Assembly (NCBI GenBank): GCA_017649745.1
Contig: JAGCGE010000028.1
Span: forward strand, 1-28,487
DNA from: Clostridiales bacterium
GTDB lineage: Bacteria > Bacillota_A > Clostridia > Saccharofermentanales > Saccharofermentanaceae
Reading direction: 5' to 3'
Length of the DNA: 28,487 nt
Shown here piece by piece: positions 7,228 through 14,916 of the stretch. The notes under the pieces are model-generated. The model was not told where the DNA came from and searched no databases. It saw only the letters and a program-made list of their open reading frames with translations. Position 1 is the stretch's first letter, and each line of letters begins with the position of its first letter. The position numbers and the translations under genes were made by a program.

Positions 7228-8973
7228 TTACCACTTATCACCATCATATTCGCGGTAACCGCCTTCTTCGTCACCACCGAGGTCACCTGCACGCTGCTGG
7301 TTAGCCTGATCCTGAAGATCCTGAAGGTCATGCTTTAACTTATCCTGGTCAACTCCGCCGCCTTGCTGCTGATCCTGACCCTGGCCACCGCCGCCTTGCT
7401 GCTCGTCCTGACCTTCCTGGCCTCCGCCCTGCTGGTCATCCTGACCTTCCTGGCCTCCGCCTTGATCCTGACCATCCTGACCTTGGCCGCCCTGCTGATC
7501 GTCCTGGCCTTCCTGACCGCCACCTTGTTGCTGCTGATCCTGGCCCTGACCGCCGCTTTGCTGCTGATCCTGACCCTGACCACCTTGTTGCTGCTGATCC
7601 TGACCCTGACCGCCGCCTTGTTGCTGATCCTGATTCTGATCCTGACCGCCACCTTGCTGCTGATCCTGATCCTGACCACCACCGCCTTGCTGCTGCTGAT
7701 CTGAATCTCCGCCGCCATCTTGTTGCTGAGAGTCACGCATGGTTACTTCTGCAATGTCCTCGCCATTAGCAGGAATAATATCTTGTTCGTTACCTTTAAC
7801 TACACCGTTCTCGATCGTAAATGTGATATCAGGTGCAGTTCCATAACCTGTCGGAGCCTTATCCTCGTGAAGTGTATAAGTACCGTCTACAAGACCTCTT
7901 ACAGTTGTAGGACCTTTACCTGTATAGAACTGTGTACCGTTCTGAAGGTATGTCTCATCAAAATATGCATCTTCATCGAGTTCAACCTGTGATCTGTCGA
8001 TCACTACTTCCTTGCCGTTAACATCAACACCTGTAAGTGTGAGTTCAGCATCCATAAGAGGCTTTCGTGTCTGAGCATCGATCTTGTTGATCTTGATATC
8101 TGTTCTGAAAAGTTCATCTGTCATCGTTATAGTTGCAGGAGTAACATCAGTTGCAGCTGTGATATTCTCAGCTTCTTTGATCCTGCAGTGCTTAACTTCG
8201 AACTTGATATCCTTGGAAACATCGTAGCCCTTAGGAGCCTGCTGCTCGTGAAGGACATATGTACCGTCGTGGATACCGTCTACAAGTGTTGGTGTATTAC
8301 CTGTTACAATAAGGATTCCCTCACCATCGTATTCATAATCGACGTAGGCACCCTCACCAAGCTCAAGGTCAGCAGGTTCGAACTTAACTTCTTTTCCGTC
8401 CTTATCAACACCTGTGATAACGATGCTTGCACCTCTGAGTTCGAAAAGATCATCCTTATCTACCTTGCTCAGATAGAACTTAGTGGATATTACTTCGAGA
8501 AGATGATCGATATAGTTTTCGATATCATCATAAAGGATCTGAGCATCTTCATACTCACCTGAACCGTCTTCAGTTGCATATCCTTTTTCCGTAAGACAAT
8601 CCTGAGCCATTTCAAGCTTTGTGATTGCATCATCCAAAGTAAGATCTGTTACTTCATACTCGTCGACCGGAAGAGACAAAGCCAAAGCCTTGTTAATTCT
8701 GATCTCACAATCGTTGTCAGCAGGAACGTTATAAGCAAGAGCCTTATCGAATTCGGTAATGGCTTCATCATATCTTCTCTGCTTAAGGAAGTTCGTTCCG
8801 AGATTATATGGTTCCTTCCAAGGTTCCATAAATCCCAACCAAGCGAACTCGTTTCTGTCGAAAACATTATCGCGCATCTTGCTATTTACGAGCTCGTTTG
8901 TAAAGAAGTTAAGACCGTAGAGGATCATTAAAAGAGCACATACAACACTTATTCCATATAATACTTTTCTCAT
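7228..8973 (-). CDS. Membrane-anchored TPR-like/CnaB (SpaA-like) protein with Gln/Gly-rich tail, last gene of the MoxR/VWA operon
   Basis: The 581-residue protein has an N-terminal membrane helix (about residues 5-24). A helical region (about 55-165) follows, with YNLGTNFLKQRRYDEAITEF like a tetratricopeptide repeat. Two CnaB/SpaA-like domains come next (about 166-287 and 292-416), then a low-complexity tail of about eleven GGGQxQDQQQ-type units and a short charged end. Each CnaB domain has the isopeptide set: K170, E243 and D286 in the first, K297, E370 and D414 in the second, with the usual HE-x-APxGY loop. There is no LPXTG signal, so it is held by the N-terminal helix. It occupies the place of the TPR partner (BatC/BatE) in Bat operons, whose members often have Gln-rich tails; the CnaB domains are unexpected. 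ATG 8973 lies five bases after the preceding stop with AAAGG upstream; a TTG at 8982 is less likely. Confidence 0.82.
   Translation of the reverse strand: MRKVLYGISVVCALLMILYGLNFFTNELVNSKMRDNVFDRNEFAWLGFMEPWKEPYNLGTNFLKQRRYDEAITEFDKALAYNVPADNDCEIRINKALALSLPVDEYEVTDLTLDDAITKLEMAQDCLTEKGYATEDGSGEYEDAQILYDDIENYIDHLLEVISTKFYLSKVDKDDLFELRGASIVITGVDKDGKEVKFEPADLELGEGAYVDYEYDGEGILIVTGNTPTLVDGIHDGTYVLHEQQAPKGYDVSKDIKFEVKHCRIKEAENITAATDVTPATITMTDELFRTDIKINKIDAQTRKPLMDAELTLTGVDVNGKEVVIDRSQVELDEDAYFDETYLQNGTQFYTGKGPTTVRGLVDGTYTLHEDKAPTGYGTAPDITFTIENGVVKGNEQDIIPANGEDIAEVTMRDSQQQDGGGDSDQQQQGGGGQDQDQQQGGGQDQNQDQQQGGGQGQDQQQQGGQGQDQQQSGGQGQDQQQQGGGQEGQDDQQGGQGQDGQDQGGGQEGQDDQQGGGQEGQDEQQGGGGQGQDQQQGGGVDQDKLKHDLQDLQDQANQQRAGDLGGDEEGGYREYDGDKW
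7352..7728 (-). repeat. Tandem low-complexity repeat encoding a Gln/Gly/Asp tail
   Basis: About eleven imperfect units of roughly 30-36 bases encode GGGQ-x-QDQQQ or GGGQEGQDDQQ. Some neighbours are nearly identical in DNA, for example the two copies around 7400-7460. This points to growth by slippage or unequal recombination. On the opposite strand it opens a long Leu-rich frame that is only a shadow. Confidence 0.9.
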
Positions 8974-8978
8974 ATGTA

Positions 8979-9920
8979 TCAAACCTTTCTCTTAAAGTAG
9001 ATGAAATCCCATAAAAGAAGGAGAACGAGAGGTGGAAGGAAGAAATAATAAGTCTCGATATAAGAGAACTCTGTCATCTCTTCTTCTGTAACCTGTACAT
9101 TTTCCAGTATCTGATCGATTACTCCGTCAACATCAGAGCTGTCCTTCATGTTGATATAGTCGACTTTAAGGTCTTCAGCGATATTCTTGAGGTTTTTCTC
9201 ATCGATCTTGGACTTGGCATTCTTGCCCTTGGAATCCTTGACCTTCTCATCTCTGAGACCGCCTGCAGTCTTTGCCTGTATCGTCATCTCGGCGCCCTTT
9301 GATGTTCCATATCCCAAAACTGCACCGCCGTCGATGTTCTTTCCGATCTTGCTGTAGGACTTGATCTTATCGTCCTTGTTATTCTCACCGTCTGAAATGA
9401 AGAAAACAAATACGTTTGTCTCTTCTTTTTCACGTGCGACCTTAACCTGTTCTTCGATAAGATCCTGGCAAAGATTGAAAGAACTACCTTCAGCATAGCT
9501 CTGCTCTACAGGATAAACTGTCTTCAACATACTCTTGATATGATCAGGGTTATCCGTGTAAGGAGATACGATCTTCGCCTTGTTATCGAAAGAAACAACA
9601 CCGAACTTGGCACCATTCAATTTATCGATTATGTATCCGCAATCTTCTTTGGCTGCAGCCAGTCTGTTATCGTCTTCAGGCATATCCTCTGCGAGCATAC
9701 TAAGCGTGTTATCCATTACGAACAATACATAAGCATCGATCTTAGGAGTCTTAACTACATGCTCTTCATCAGGGATAAGAATGTGAAGATTGATAGCAAA
9801 TAACAACAGGACTATTACTATCTGTCGTATGAAAGGAACAATTCCCTTTCTCTTTAGGAATAAGAGTCCGATGCATATAGGAGCCATCAGCCATAGAGGT
9901 AAGAATGGATCTATCTTCAT
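8979..9920 (-). CDS. VWA-domain membrane protein (BatB-like)
   Basis: This is a von Willebrand factor A protein with two N-terminal hydrophobic segments (about residues 7-22 and 31-49), a VWA domain (about 62-270) and a C-terminal helix (about 290-306), as in BatA/BatB proteins. The metal site starts at D70 in VMDNTLSM, so the usual DxSxS reads D-x-T-x-S. The later VFFISDGENN segment supplies the conserved Asp. It probably exposes the VWA domain outside the membrane and binds partners through a metal ion. GGAGAGG precedes the ATG. It starts 15 bases after the other VWA gene and ends five bases before the CnaB gene. A Lys/Asp-rich insertion lies near residue 230. Confidence 0.85.
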   Translation of the reverse strand: MKIDPFLPLWLMAPICIGLLFLKRKGIVPFIRQIVIVLLLFAINLHILIPDEEHVVKTPKIDAYVLFVMDNTLSMLAEDMPEDDNRLAAAKEDCGYIIDKLNGAKFGVVSFDNKAKIVSPYTDNPDHIKSMLKTVYPVEQSYAEGSSFNLCQDLIEEQVKVAREKEETNVFVFFISDGENNKDDKIKSYSKIGKNIDGGAVLGYGTSKGAEMTIQAKTAGGLRDEKVKDSKGKNAKSKIDEKNLKNIAEDLKVDYINMKDSSDVDGVIDQILENVQVTEEEMTEFSYIETYYFFLPPLVLLLLWDFIYFKRKV

Positions 9921-9935
9921 AAGCCTCTCCTTCCC

Positions 9936-10946
9936 TTAATACTTGGCAAGCTTGCCCATTACCATCATAACTGTTACAAAAGTAAGCAGTACGACAAATG
10001 GTGCTTTAGCCAGTTCAACTTCCTTGACGACAGGTTCCTGATTAATGAAGCTCTTAGTCTCACGCTGGATATCTCCGACTATCGACTGACAGCTTCCGGA
10101 CATACCGTACTCATAGAACTTACCGCCTGTTGCTTTAACGGCATTCTCCATCTCGATCCTGCTCTTCTTATTCATCTCCTGCGTACCGATACCATATACC
10201 TGTACGTTGTGCTGAATACAAAGATCAGAAGCCTGTTCCAAGGTTATAAACGGAGTTCCGTTAAGTTCATTATCTGTTGAGAAGATAACGAGTTTTGTAC
10301 GCTCCTCGTTCTCCTCGAGTTCCTGAAAATCAAATACTGCACTTGCAAGACCGTCGCCAATGAGCGAACTTCCTCGCATCTCACTACCAACTAATGTACC
10401 TGATGTGATGTAGTCATCATCATATACAAAGGAGTTGTTCCATCTTCTCTCGAGCTCTACCTGAATGGCATCAAGCTCCTGCAAGATGTACTCATAGTCA
10501 TCCGTGAGAGGTACAAGAAGTACCGGTGAAGTATTGAAAATGATAAGTCCGAATCGCTCGCCCTGCATCTCATCTACGATGTTCTTAAGCTCATCGATCA
10601 ATGTTGCATTAAGTGAGTCAACTGAACTGGAGATATCGATACAAAGGAAGATATCTCTCGTATACTTCTCTTCAATGACTGTCTCTGTTCTGTATGGCCT
10701 CGAGATCATAAATGTCGAAAGCGCAATACTTATACAGCACGTCATGACAAGTGTAAATGTGATCACTTTGTAAGCTGCCATCTTACGTTTGAAGAATCTC
10801 TCTTCCCTAACGTAGAAAGCATTCGCAACCTTCTTACTGTTCTTGAACTTCCCCTTGGATTTAGGGAATGGAACAAATACCAGTATGAATAAGACCGCGA
10901 AAACCGCGATGGCAATATAAAGCATTATCTTATATCTTATTTCCAT
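9936..10946 (-). CDS. VWA-domain membrane protein (BatA-like)
   Basis: This second VWA protein has 336 residues, two N-terminal membrane segments (about 7-27 and 59-82) and one at the C-terminus (about 313-331). The metal-binding motif is complete: D104-I-S-S-S, DxSxS. IFSTDNEL supplies the distal Asp. In Bat systems such proteins pair with a second VWA protein and a MoxR ATPase to form an envelope complex; the molecular task is not settled. The ATG at 10946 overlaps the end of the upstream gene by ten bases, with GAGGG upstream, which indicates translational coupling. Confidence 0.86.
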   Translation of the reverse strand: MEIRYKIMLYIAIAVFAVLFILVFVPFPKSKGKFKNSKKVANAFYVREERFFKRKMAAYKVITFTLVMTCCISIALSTFMISRPYRTETVIEEKYTRDIFLCIDISSSVDSLNATLIDELKNIVDEMQGERFGLIIFNTSPVLLVPLTDDYEYILQELDAIQVELERRWNNSFVYDDDYITSGTLVGSEMRGSSLIGDGLASAVFDFQELEENEERTKLVIFSTDNELNGTPFITLEQASDLCIQHNVQVYGIGTQEMNKKSRIEMENAVKATGGKFYEYGMSGSCQSIVGDIQRETKSFINQEPVVKEVELAKAPFVVLLTFVTVMMVMGKLAKY

Positions 10947-11413
10947 TGCTCAATTACCCTCTTTGTCTTCAACATTGATTCAACAAAATCACCGCGGCTC
11001 ATTCTGGCAAACTCAGGATTGTAGTATTCCGTAACGAGTTCGTCGAGGATCGGAAGGCCGATAGCCCTGATCTCTTCGAGTGTGTAGTTCTGAACCTTAA
11101 TGCCTTCAGCTTCGTATACAAAGTGCCTGATAATGGAACTCATACGCTGGAAGCCTTCACGCAGAGAAATGTTCTCGTTAACAAACTCTTGGCTGACTTC
11201 ATCGAGCTGAGCAATATACTTGCTCTTGAGCGAGCTGACGTTAACATGAGGCTTCCTCTGAACAACAGGCTTTGGCTGCTTAGGCTTAGGCTTAAACTTC
11301 ATGAGCTTGGTGATAATAAGATATCCGAGTACGAGCAATACAACTGCACCCATTGCTAACAATGGCCATACAGCATAAGATACCGGATCTTGTACTCCTA
11401 TTTCCGTTCTCAT
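10937..11413 (-). CDS. Small single-TM protein of the MoxR/VWA operon (DUF4381-like)
   Basis: The 158-residue protein has one membrane helix (about residues 14-36), a Lys/Pro-rich linker (KPKPKQPKP) and a helical cytoplasmic domain with FVYEAEGIKVQNYTLEEI. Its position between DUF58 and VWA genes, its size and its topology match the DUF4381-type proteins found there in other MoxR operons. The sequence match itself is weak, so this is partly inferred from context. It starts two bases after the DUF58 stop and shares ten bases with the next gene. AAAGG inside the end of the DUF58 gene is its ribosome site. Confidence 0.7.
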   Translation of the reverse strand: MRTEIGVQDPVSYAVWPLLAMGAVVLLVLGYLIITKLMKFKPKPKQPKPVVQRKPHVNVSSLKSKYIAQLDEVSQEFVNENISLREGFQRMSSIIRHFVYEAEGIKVQNYTLEEIRAIGLPILDELVTEYYNPEFARMSRGDFVESMLKTKRVIEQWK

Positions 11414-11415
11414 TA

Positions 11416-12300
11416 TTACCTTTTCTCCAACTTGTGTCTTGCAAGAAGTTCCGTAAGCTTGATCGCTATATCTTCAGAATCATCAAAACTCGTCCAGACG
11501 ATTCCTGCTTTCTTAAACTTCTCGGTTGACTCTTTCTCTATCTGTTCCTTACGCTTATTCTCTCGCTTCATAAGCTTCTTGTCTTTTGTGAAAAAGTCAG
11601 GAAGGAATGTCAGATAGTCAACATCATAAACGTTATTTCCGAAAGGATCCGTGTCACTTATGTTAAGCATAATAACATCATGAACGGATACGAGTCTCTT
11701 GAGAAGTCTCTCGGAAATAGCTCTTCTACCCTCCATGTCAGTAACAATAACGATGATCATCCTTCTTCTGATGTGTCTCATTATGTATTCCAGAGATTTA
11801 GTGATCTCGGATTCATTCTCAGTATTAACATCTTTGTTATACTGCTGAAGGATGTTCTCGATATTAAGAAGTCCGGCCTTAAACGGGAAAAATCGAATAG
11901 ACTTTGGCGAACCAAAAATAGAACTGATATAGTCACCGTTCCTGCTTACGAGATAAGCAAGAGTTCCTGCTGCATAGATAGCAACATTCTTCTTCTCTTC
12001 ACCGTTCTTGGTATAACCCAACATTCTCTTGTTCGAATCGATAACGAACATGATGTTGTGCTTTTTCTCCGCAACGAACTCTCTTACAAGAGTCGTCTGA
12101 CTTCTTGCAGTTGCTTTCCAGTCGATATCTTTAATGTCATCGCCCGGAACATACTCTCTCAAGTCGTCGAAGTTAAGACTTCGTCCCTTGTAGACCGATA
12201 TATAAGAACCGTCAAGGATATTGGACGTCGGTCTCTTGGTGCTGATCGTAGCCGACTTTTTGAGGTTGGACTTGATCTGCGAGATAAAATTCAGTCTCAT
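11416..12300 (-). CDS. DUF58 protein (MoxR-associated)
   Basis: DUF58 proteins accompany MoxR ATPases and carry a VWA-like fold. The hallmark segment is clear near residues 40-70: LREYVPGDDIKDIDWKATAR, the classic YxPGDxxxxIDW motif. A later FVIDSNKRM stretch is a degenerate metal site, and MIIVIVTDMEG supplies the distal strand. No membrane helix is present in these 294 residues, so it is a short, soluble version. The ATG overlaps the moxR stop in ATGA, a four-base overlap typical of coupled translation. Confidence 0.9.
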   Translation of the reverse strand: MRLNFISQIKSNLKKSATISTKRPTSNILDGSYISVYKGRSLNFDDLREYVPGDDIKDIDWKATARSQTTLVREFVAEKKHNIMFVIDSNKRMLGYTKNGEEKKNVAIYAAGTLAYLVSRNGDYISSIFGSPKSIRFFPFKAGLLNIENILQQYNKDVNTENESEITKSLEYIMRHIRRRMIIVIVTDMEGRRAISERLLKRLVSVHDVIMLNISDTDPFGNNVYDVDYLTFLPDFFTKDKKLMKRENKRKEQIEKESTEKFKKAGIVWTSFDDSEDIAIKLTELLARHKLEKR

Positions 12301-13274
12301 GGTGTAGGCACTGTTCCAAGGAGTGCATCGATAAGTTTCTCTTCCTTGACACCGTCAGCGACAGCAGAGAAATTGAGCATGATCCTGTGTCTGAGGATCG
12401 GATATCTCATTACCTTAACATCATCTGGAGTAACGTGACCACGACCGTTGATAAGTGCAACAGCCTTAGCAGCTTCCATGAATGCGATCGCTGCACGAGT
12501 GGAAGAACCCATAGCGATGTACTGAGCAAGATCAGGAGGCAATACCTTATCAGCCTCACGAGTAGCTCTTACGATATTAACGATGTACTTCTTGATAGAA
12601 TCGTCGATGTAAACTTCTTTACAGAGATTCTGAAGGAATACGATATCTTCTACCGTTGCAACTGACTTAATGTCAGAGAATACATCCTTCTCGATCCTGT
12701 TAAGGATCTCAACCTCAGCGTCAGCATCAGGATAATCAAGAGTAACCTTAAGAAGGAATCTGTCCTGCTGAGCCTCTGAAAGAACATAAGTACCTTCCTG
12801 CTCGATAGGGTTCTGTGTAGCAATAACTACGAACACGTCAGGAAGATTGTACTTGTGACCGCCGATACTTACTGTCTTCTCCTGCATGACTTCGAGCATG
12901 GCACTCTGAGTCTTAGCACTTGAACGGTTGATCTCATCAAGGAGTACGAAGTTCGCGTCAACAGGACCGATCTTGTCTTCGAATGTGTTCTCCTTCATGT
13001 TGTAGATCTGTGTACCTACGATATCACTTGGGATAAGGTCAGGTGTACACTGGATTCTCGAAAACTTACCGTTAACAGCCTCAGTCATAACCTTAGCAGC
13101 TGTCGTCTTAGCAAGGCCAGGTACGGATTCAAGAAGAATATGTCCGTTGGTGATCATCGCTACGATGAGCGAGAAACCAAGAAATTTCTGTCCTACCACC
13201 TTACTCTCATAATAATTTCCGAGACGATTGATAATTTCTACTGCCTTCTGCAGATCTTCATTTTGGATTTCCAT
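12297..13274 (-). CDS. MoxR-family AAA+ ATPase
   Basis: MoxR ATPases act as chaperones that help assemble or activate VWA-containing complexes. The 325-residue protein has Walker A at residues 50-58 (SVPGLAKTT, with K56), Walker B at 109-114 (FVLLDE), sensor 1 in IATQNP (N155) and a C-terminal lid with an RAAIAFMEAAKA helix. This is the first gene of the six-gene operon running to 7228. GGGGAGAG lies before the ATG. A candidate promoter is at 13318-13326, just after the purF terminator, so the operon seems separately transcribed. Confidence 0.93.
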   Translation of the reverse strand: MEIQNEDLQKAVEIINRLGNYYESKVVGQKFLGFSLIVAMITNGHILLESVPGLAKTTAAKVMTEAVNGKFSRIQCTPDLIPSDIVGTQIYNMKENTFEDKIGPVDANFVLLDEINRSSAKTQSAMLEVMQEKTVSIGGHKYNLPDVFVVIATQNPIEQEGTYVLSEAQQDRFLLKVTLDYPDADAEVEILNRIEKDVFSDIKSVATVEDIVFLQNLCKEVYIDDSIKKYIVNIVRATREADKVLPPDLAQYIAMGSSTRAAIAFMEAAKAVALINGRGHVTPDDVKVMRYPILRHRIMLNFSAVADGVKEEKLIDALLGTVPTP

Positions 13275-13317
13275 TAATTATGTCTCTCCCCTTATTAAAA
13301 TATAGTTAACCTCAACA

Positions 13318-13326
13318 ATCATACCA
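13318..13326 (-). promoter_or_regulatory. Candidate extended -10 promoter for the MoxR/VWA operon
   Basis: On minus, TGGTATGAT is an extended -10 (TGn plus TATGAT, 13318-13323). The -35 position reads TGCAAA, a poor match. CCACAAA (13324-13330) and TTTGTGG (13352-13358) form an inverted repeat flanking the -35/-10 spacer, a possible operator. Expected start is near 13311, 37 bases before the ATG. Confidence 0.4.
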
Positions 13327-13362
13327 CAAATAAACATTATTTTGCATTTTTTTTGTGGCAAT

Positions 13363-13400
13363 AAAAAGATGCTATCTCTGAAAGCATCAGAGACAGCATC
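13363..13400 (-). terminator. Rho-independent terminator after purF (possibly bidirectional)
   Basis: GATGCTATCTCTGA (13368-13381) pairs with TCAGAGACAGCATC (13387-13400) with one internal mismatch and a short loop. On minus it is followed by TTTTTAT. It starts ten bases after the purF stop. On plus, TCGTTTTT follows, so it could also stop transcription from the other side. Confidence 0.88.
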
Positions 13401-13409
13401 TCGTTTTTA

Positions 13410-14837
13410 TCAGTTTTTATCTGAAAGTTTCTTTTCGAATCGGTCCTTACAGGTCTCTGTAGGGATATCCGTAGGGTACTTACCTGAGAAACAAGCTCCG
13501 CAGTATGCGCATGAACCTTTGATCAGGTTACAAAGTTCTTCTTCAGGCAGATATCCGAGGCTGTCGGCGCCGATTATCTCAGCGATCTTAGGGATATCGT
13601 ACTTACAAGCGATAAGGTTCTCCTTGGAATCGATATCTGTTCCGTAGTAGCAAGGATTCGTAAACGGAGGGGAAGAGATTCTCATGTGGACTTCCTTAGC
13701 ACCTGCCTCTCTAAGGAGATTTACGATCTGACCGCTCGTCGTTCCTCTTACGATCGAGTCATCGATAAGGACGATCCTCTTGCCCTTAACCGCTTCGCTG
13801 ATCGGATTGAGCTTGATCTTTACAGCATCAAGTCTTGCATCCTGACCAGGTGAGATAAACGTCCTTCCGATGTATTTATTCTTGATAAAGCCGATACCGT
13901 AAGGGATACCGGATTCGATTGAATAGCCGAGTGCAGCGTCAAGTCCTGAATCAGGAACACCCATTACTACATCTGCATCGACCGGATGAGTCTTAGCAAG
14001 GATCCTACCGGCTGTCTTACGTGCTTCGTGAACTGAAATGCCGTCTATCACGGAATCAGGCCTTGCAAAGTAGATATATTCGAAAATACAAACGTGCTTA
14101 TCTTTTGTATTGCAGTGGCTCTTATCGGACTTAACACCGTCCTCATCGAAAATGATGATCTCGCCAGGTTCTACATCTCTGATAAATGTAGCGCCAACTG
14201 AGTTAAGAGCACAGCTCTCGGAAGCTACTACATATGTGCCGTCTTTAGTCTGTCCGTAGCACAAAGGTCTGAATCCTCTAGGATCACGTGCTGCGAGAAG
14301 CTTTGTTGCTGACATGAGAACGAGCGAATATGCTCCGTCCAATATATCCATGGTCTTGCTCAATGCTTCTTCGATCGAAGGAGTCTTGAGCCTTTCCTGT
14401 GTAACTATGTAAGCGATCGTCTCAGTGTCGCTCGTTGTGTGGAAGATCGCACCCTTAAGTTCGAGATCCAATCTCAGTTCATATGCATTACTGAGGTTAC
14501 CGTTATGCGCAAGTGCCATCTTACCCTTCTGGTGATTAACCTCGATAGGCTGGCAATTGGCTCTGTTGGTGCCGCCGGTTGTACCGTATCTAACGTGTCC
14601 TACAGCTATCCTGCCCTGTGGGAAACGCTTTAAGTCATCTTTGCTGAATACTTCATTAACAAGACCAAGGTCTTTCTGGGAAACGAAAACACCGTCATCG
14701 TTAACTACGATACCGCAGCTTTCCTGTCCCCTGTGCTGAAGTGCATAAAGGCCGTAATAGACCATGTTTGCGAGATCGCAGACCTTAGGACTATAAAGAC
14801 CGAAGACTCCGCATTCCTCATGAATCTCTCCGTGCAT
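13410..14837 (-). CDS. purF: Amidophosphoribosyltransferase (purine synthesis, first step)
   Basis: PurF makes 5-phosphoribosylamine from PRPP and glutamine. The 475-residue protein is full length. The N-terminal HEECGVFGLY shows that C9 becomes the catalytic nucleophile after removal of an eight-residue propeptide, as in Bacillus PurF. The glutaminase domain is followed by the PRPP-binding loop VLIDDSIVRGTTS. Four cysteines for a 4Fe-4S cluster are present: one in DKHVCIFEY, one in LIACKYD, and two in CAYCGACF. AGGAGG lies before the ATG. It is the third gene after a flavodoxin-like and a HAD gene (79-base gap). A strong terminator follows. No purine riboswitch or PurR box was seen upstream. 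Confidence 0.96.
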   Translation of the reverse strand: MHGEIHEECGVFGLYSPKVCDLANMVYYGLYALQHRGQESCGIVVNDDGVFVSQKDLGLVNEVFSKDDLKRFPQGRIAVGHVRYGTTGGTNRANCQPIEVNHQKGKMALAHNGNLSNAYELRLDLELKGAIFHTTSDTETIAYIVTQERLKTPSIEEALSKTMDILDGAYSLVLMSATKLLAARDPRGFRPLCYGQTKDGTYVVASESCALNSVGATFIRDVEPGEIIIFDEDGVKSDKSHCNTKDKHVCIFEYIYFARPDSVIDGISVHEARKTAGRILAKTHPVDADVVMGVPDSGLDAALGYSIESGIPYGIGFIKNKYIGRTFISPGQDARLDAVKIKLNPISEAVKGKRIVLIDDSIVRGTTSGQIVNLLREAGAKEVHMRISSPPFTNPCYYGTDIDSKENLIACKYDIPKIAEIIGADSLGYLPEEELCNLIKGSCAYCGACFSGKYPTDIPTETCKDRFEKKLSDKN

Positions 14838-14916
14838 ATATAACGATCCTCCTTTGAAGACGTTTCTAATATACTATGTTCTCCAAAAAAGTATGTATTC
14901 GTATTTGCACATTTAT

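Noticed and set aside
7363..7704. Long Leu-rich open frame on plus, like a membrane protein
   Set aside because: It is the opposite-strand reading of the Gln/Gly repeat tail; repeats keep other frames open. It has no ribosome site and no independent start.
7352..7728. Possible CRISPR-like array
   Set aside because: The copies are in-frame protein repeats without unique spacers; no cas genes are nearby.
7335..7736. Second open frame on minus over the repeat tail
   Set aside because: This Arg/Ser/Lys-rich frame is the shifted reading of the same repeats and lacks a ribosome site.
8188..8562. Plus-strand frame of 124 residues inside the CnaB gene
   Set aside because: It is Ile/Cys/Leu-rich shadow coding on the wrong strand of a well-supported gene.
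11680..12438. Plus-strand frame of 252 residues across DUF58 and MoxR
   Set aside because: It covers the overlap of two clear minus genes, and its composition looks like a shadow frame.
14838..14916. Riboswitch or PurR box upstream of purF
   Set aside because: Nothing like a purine riboswitch core or PurR box is visible in this 79-base gap, and the gene may be read through from the HAD gene.
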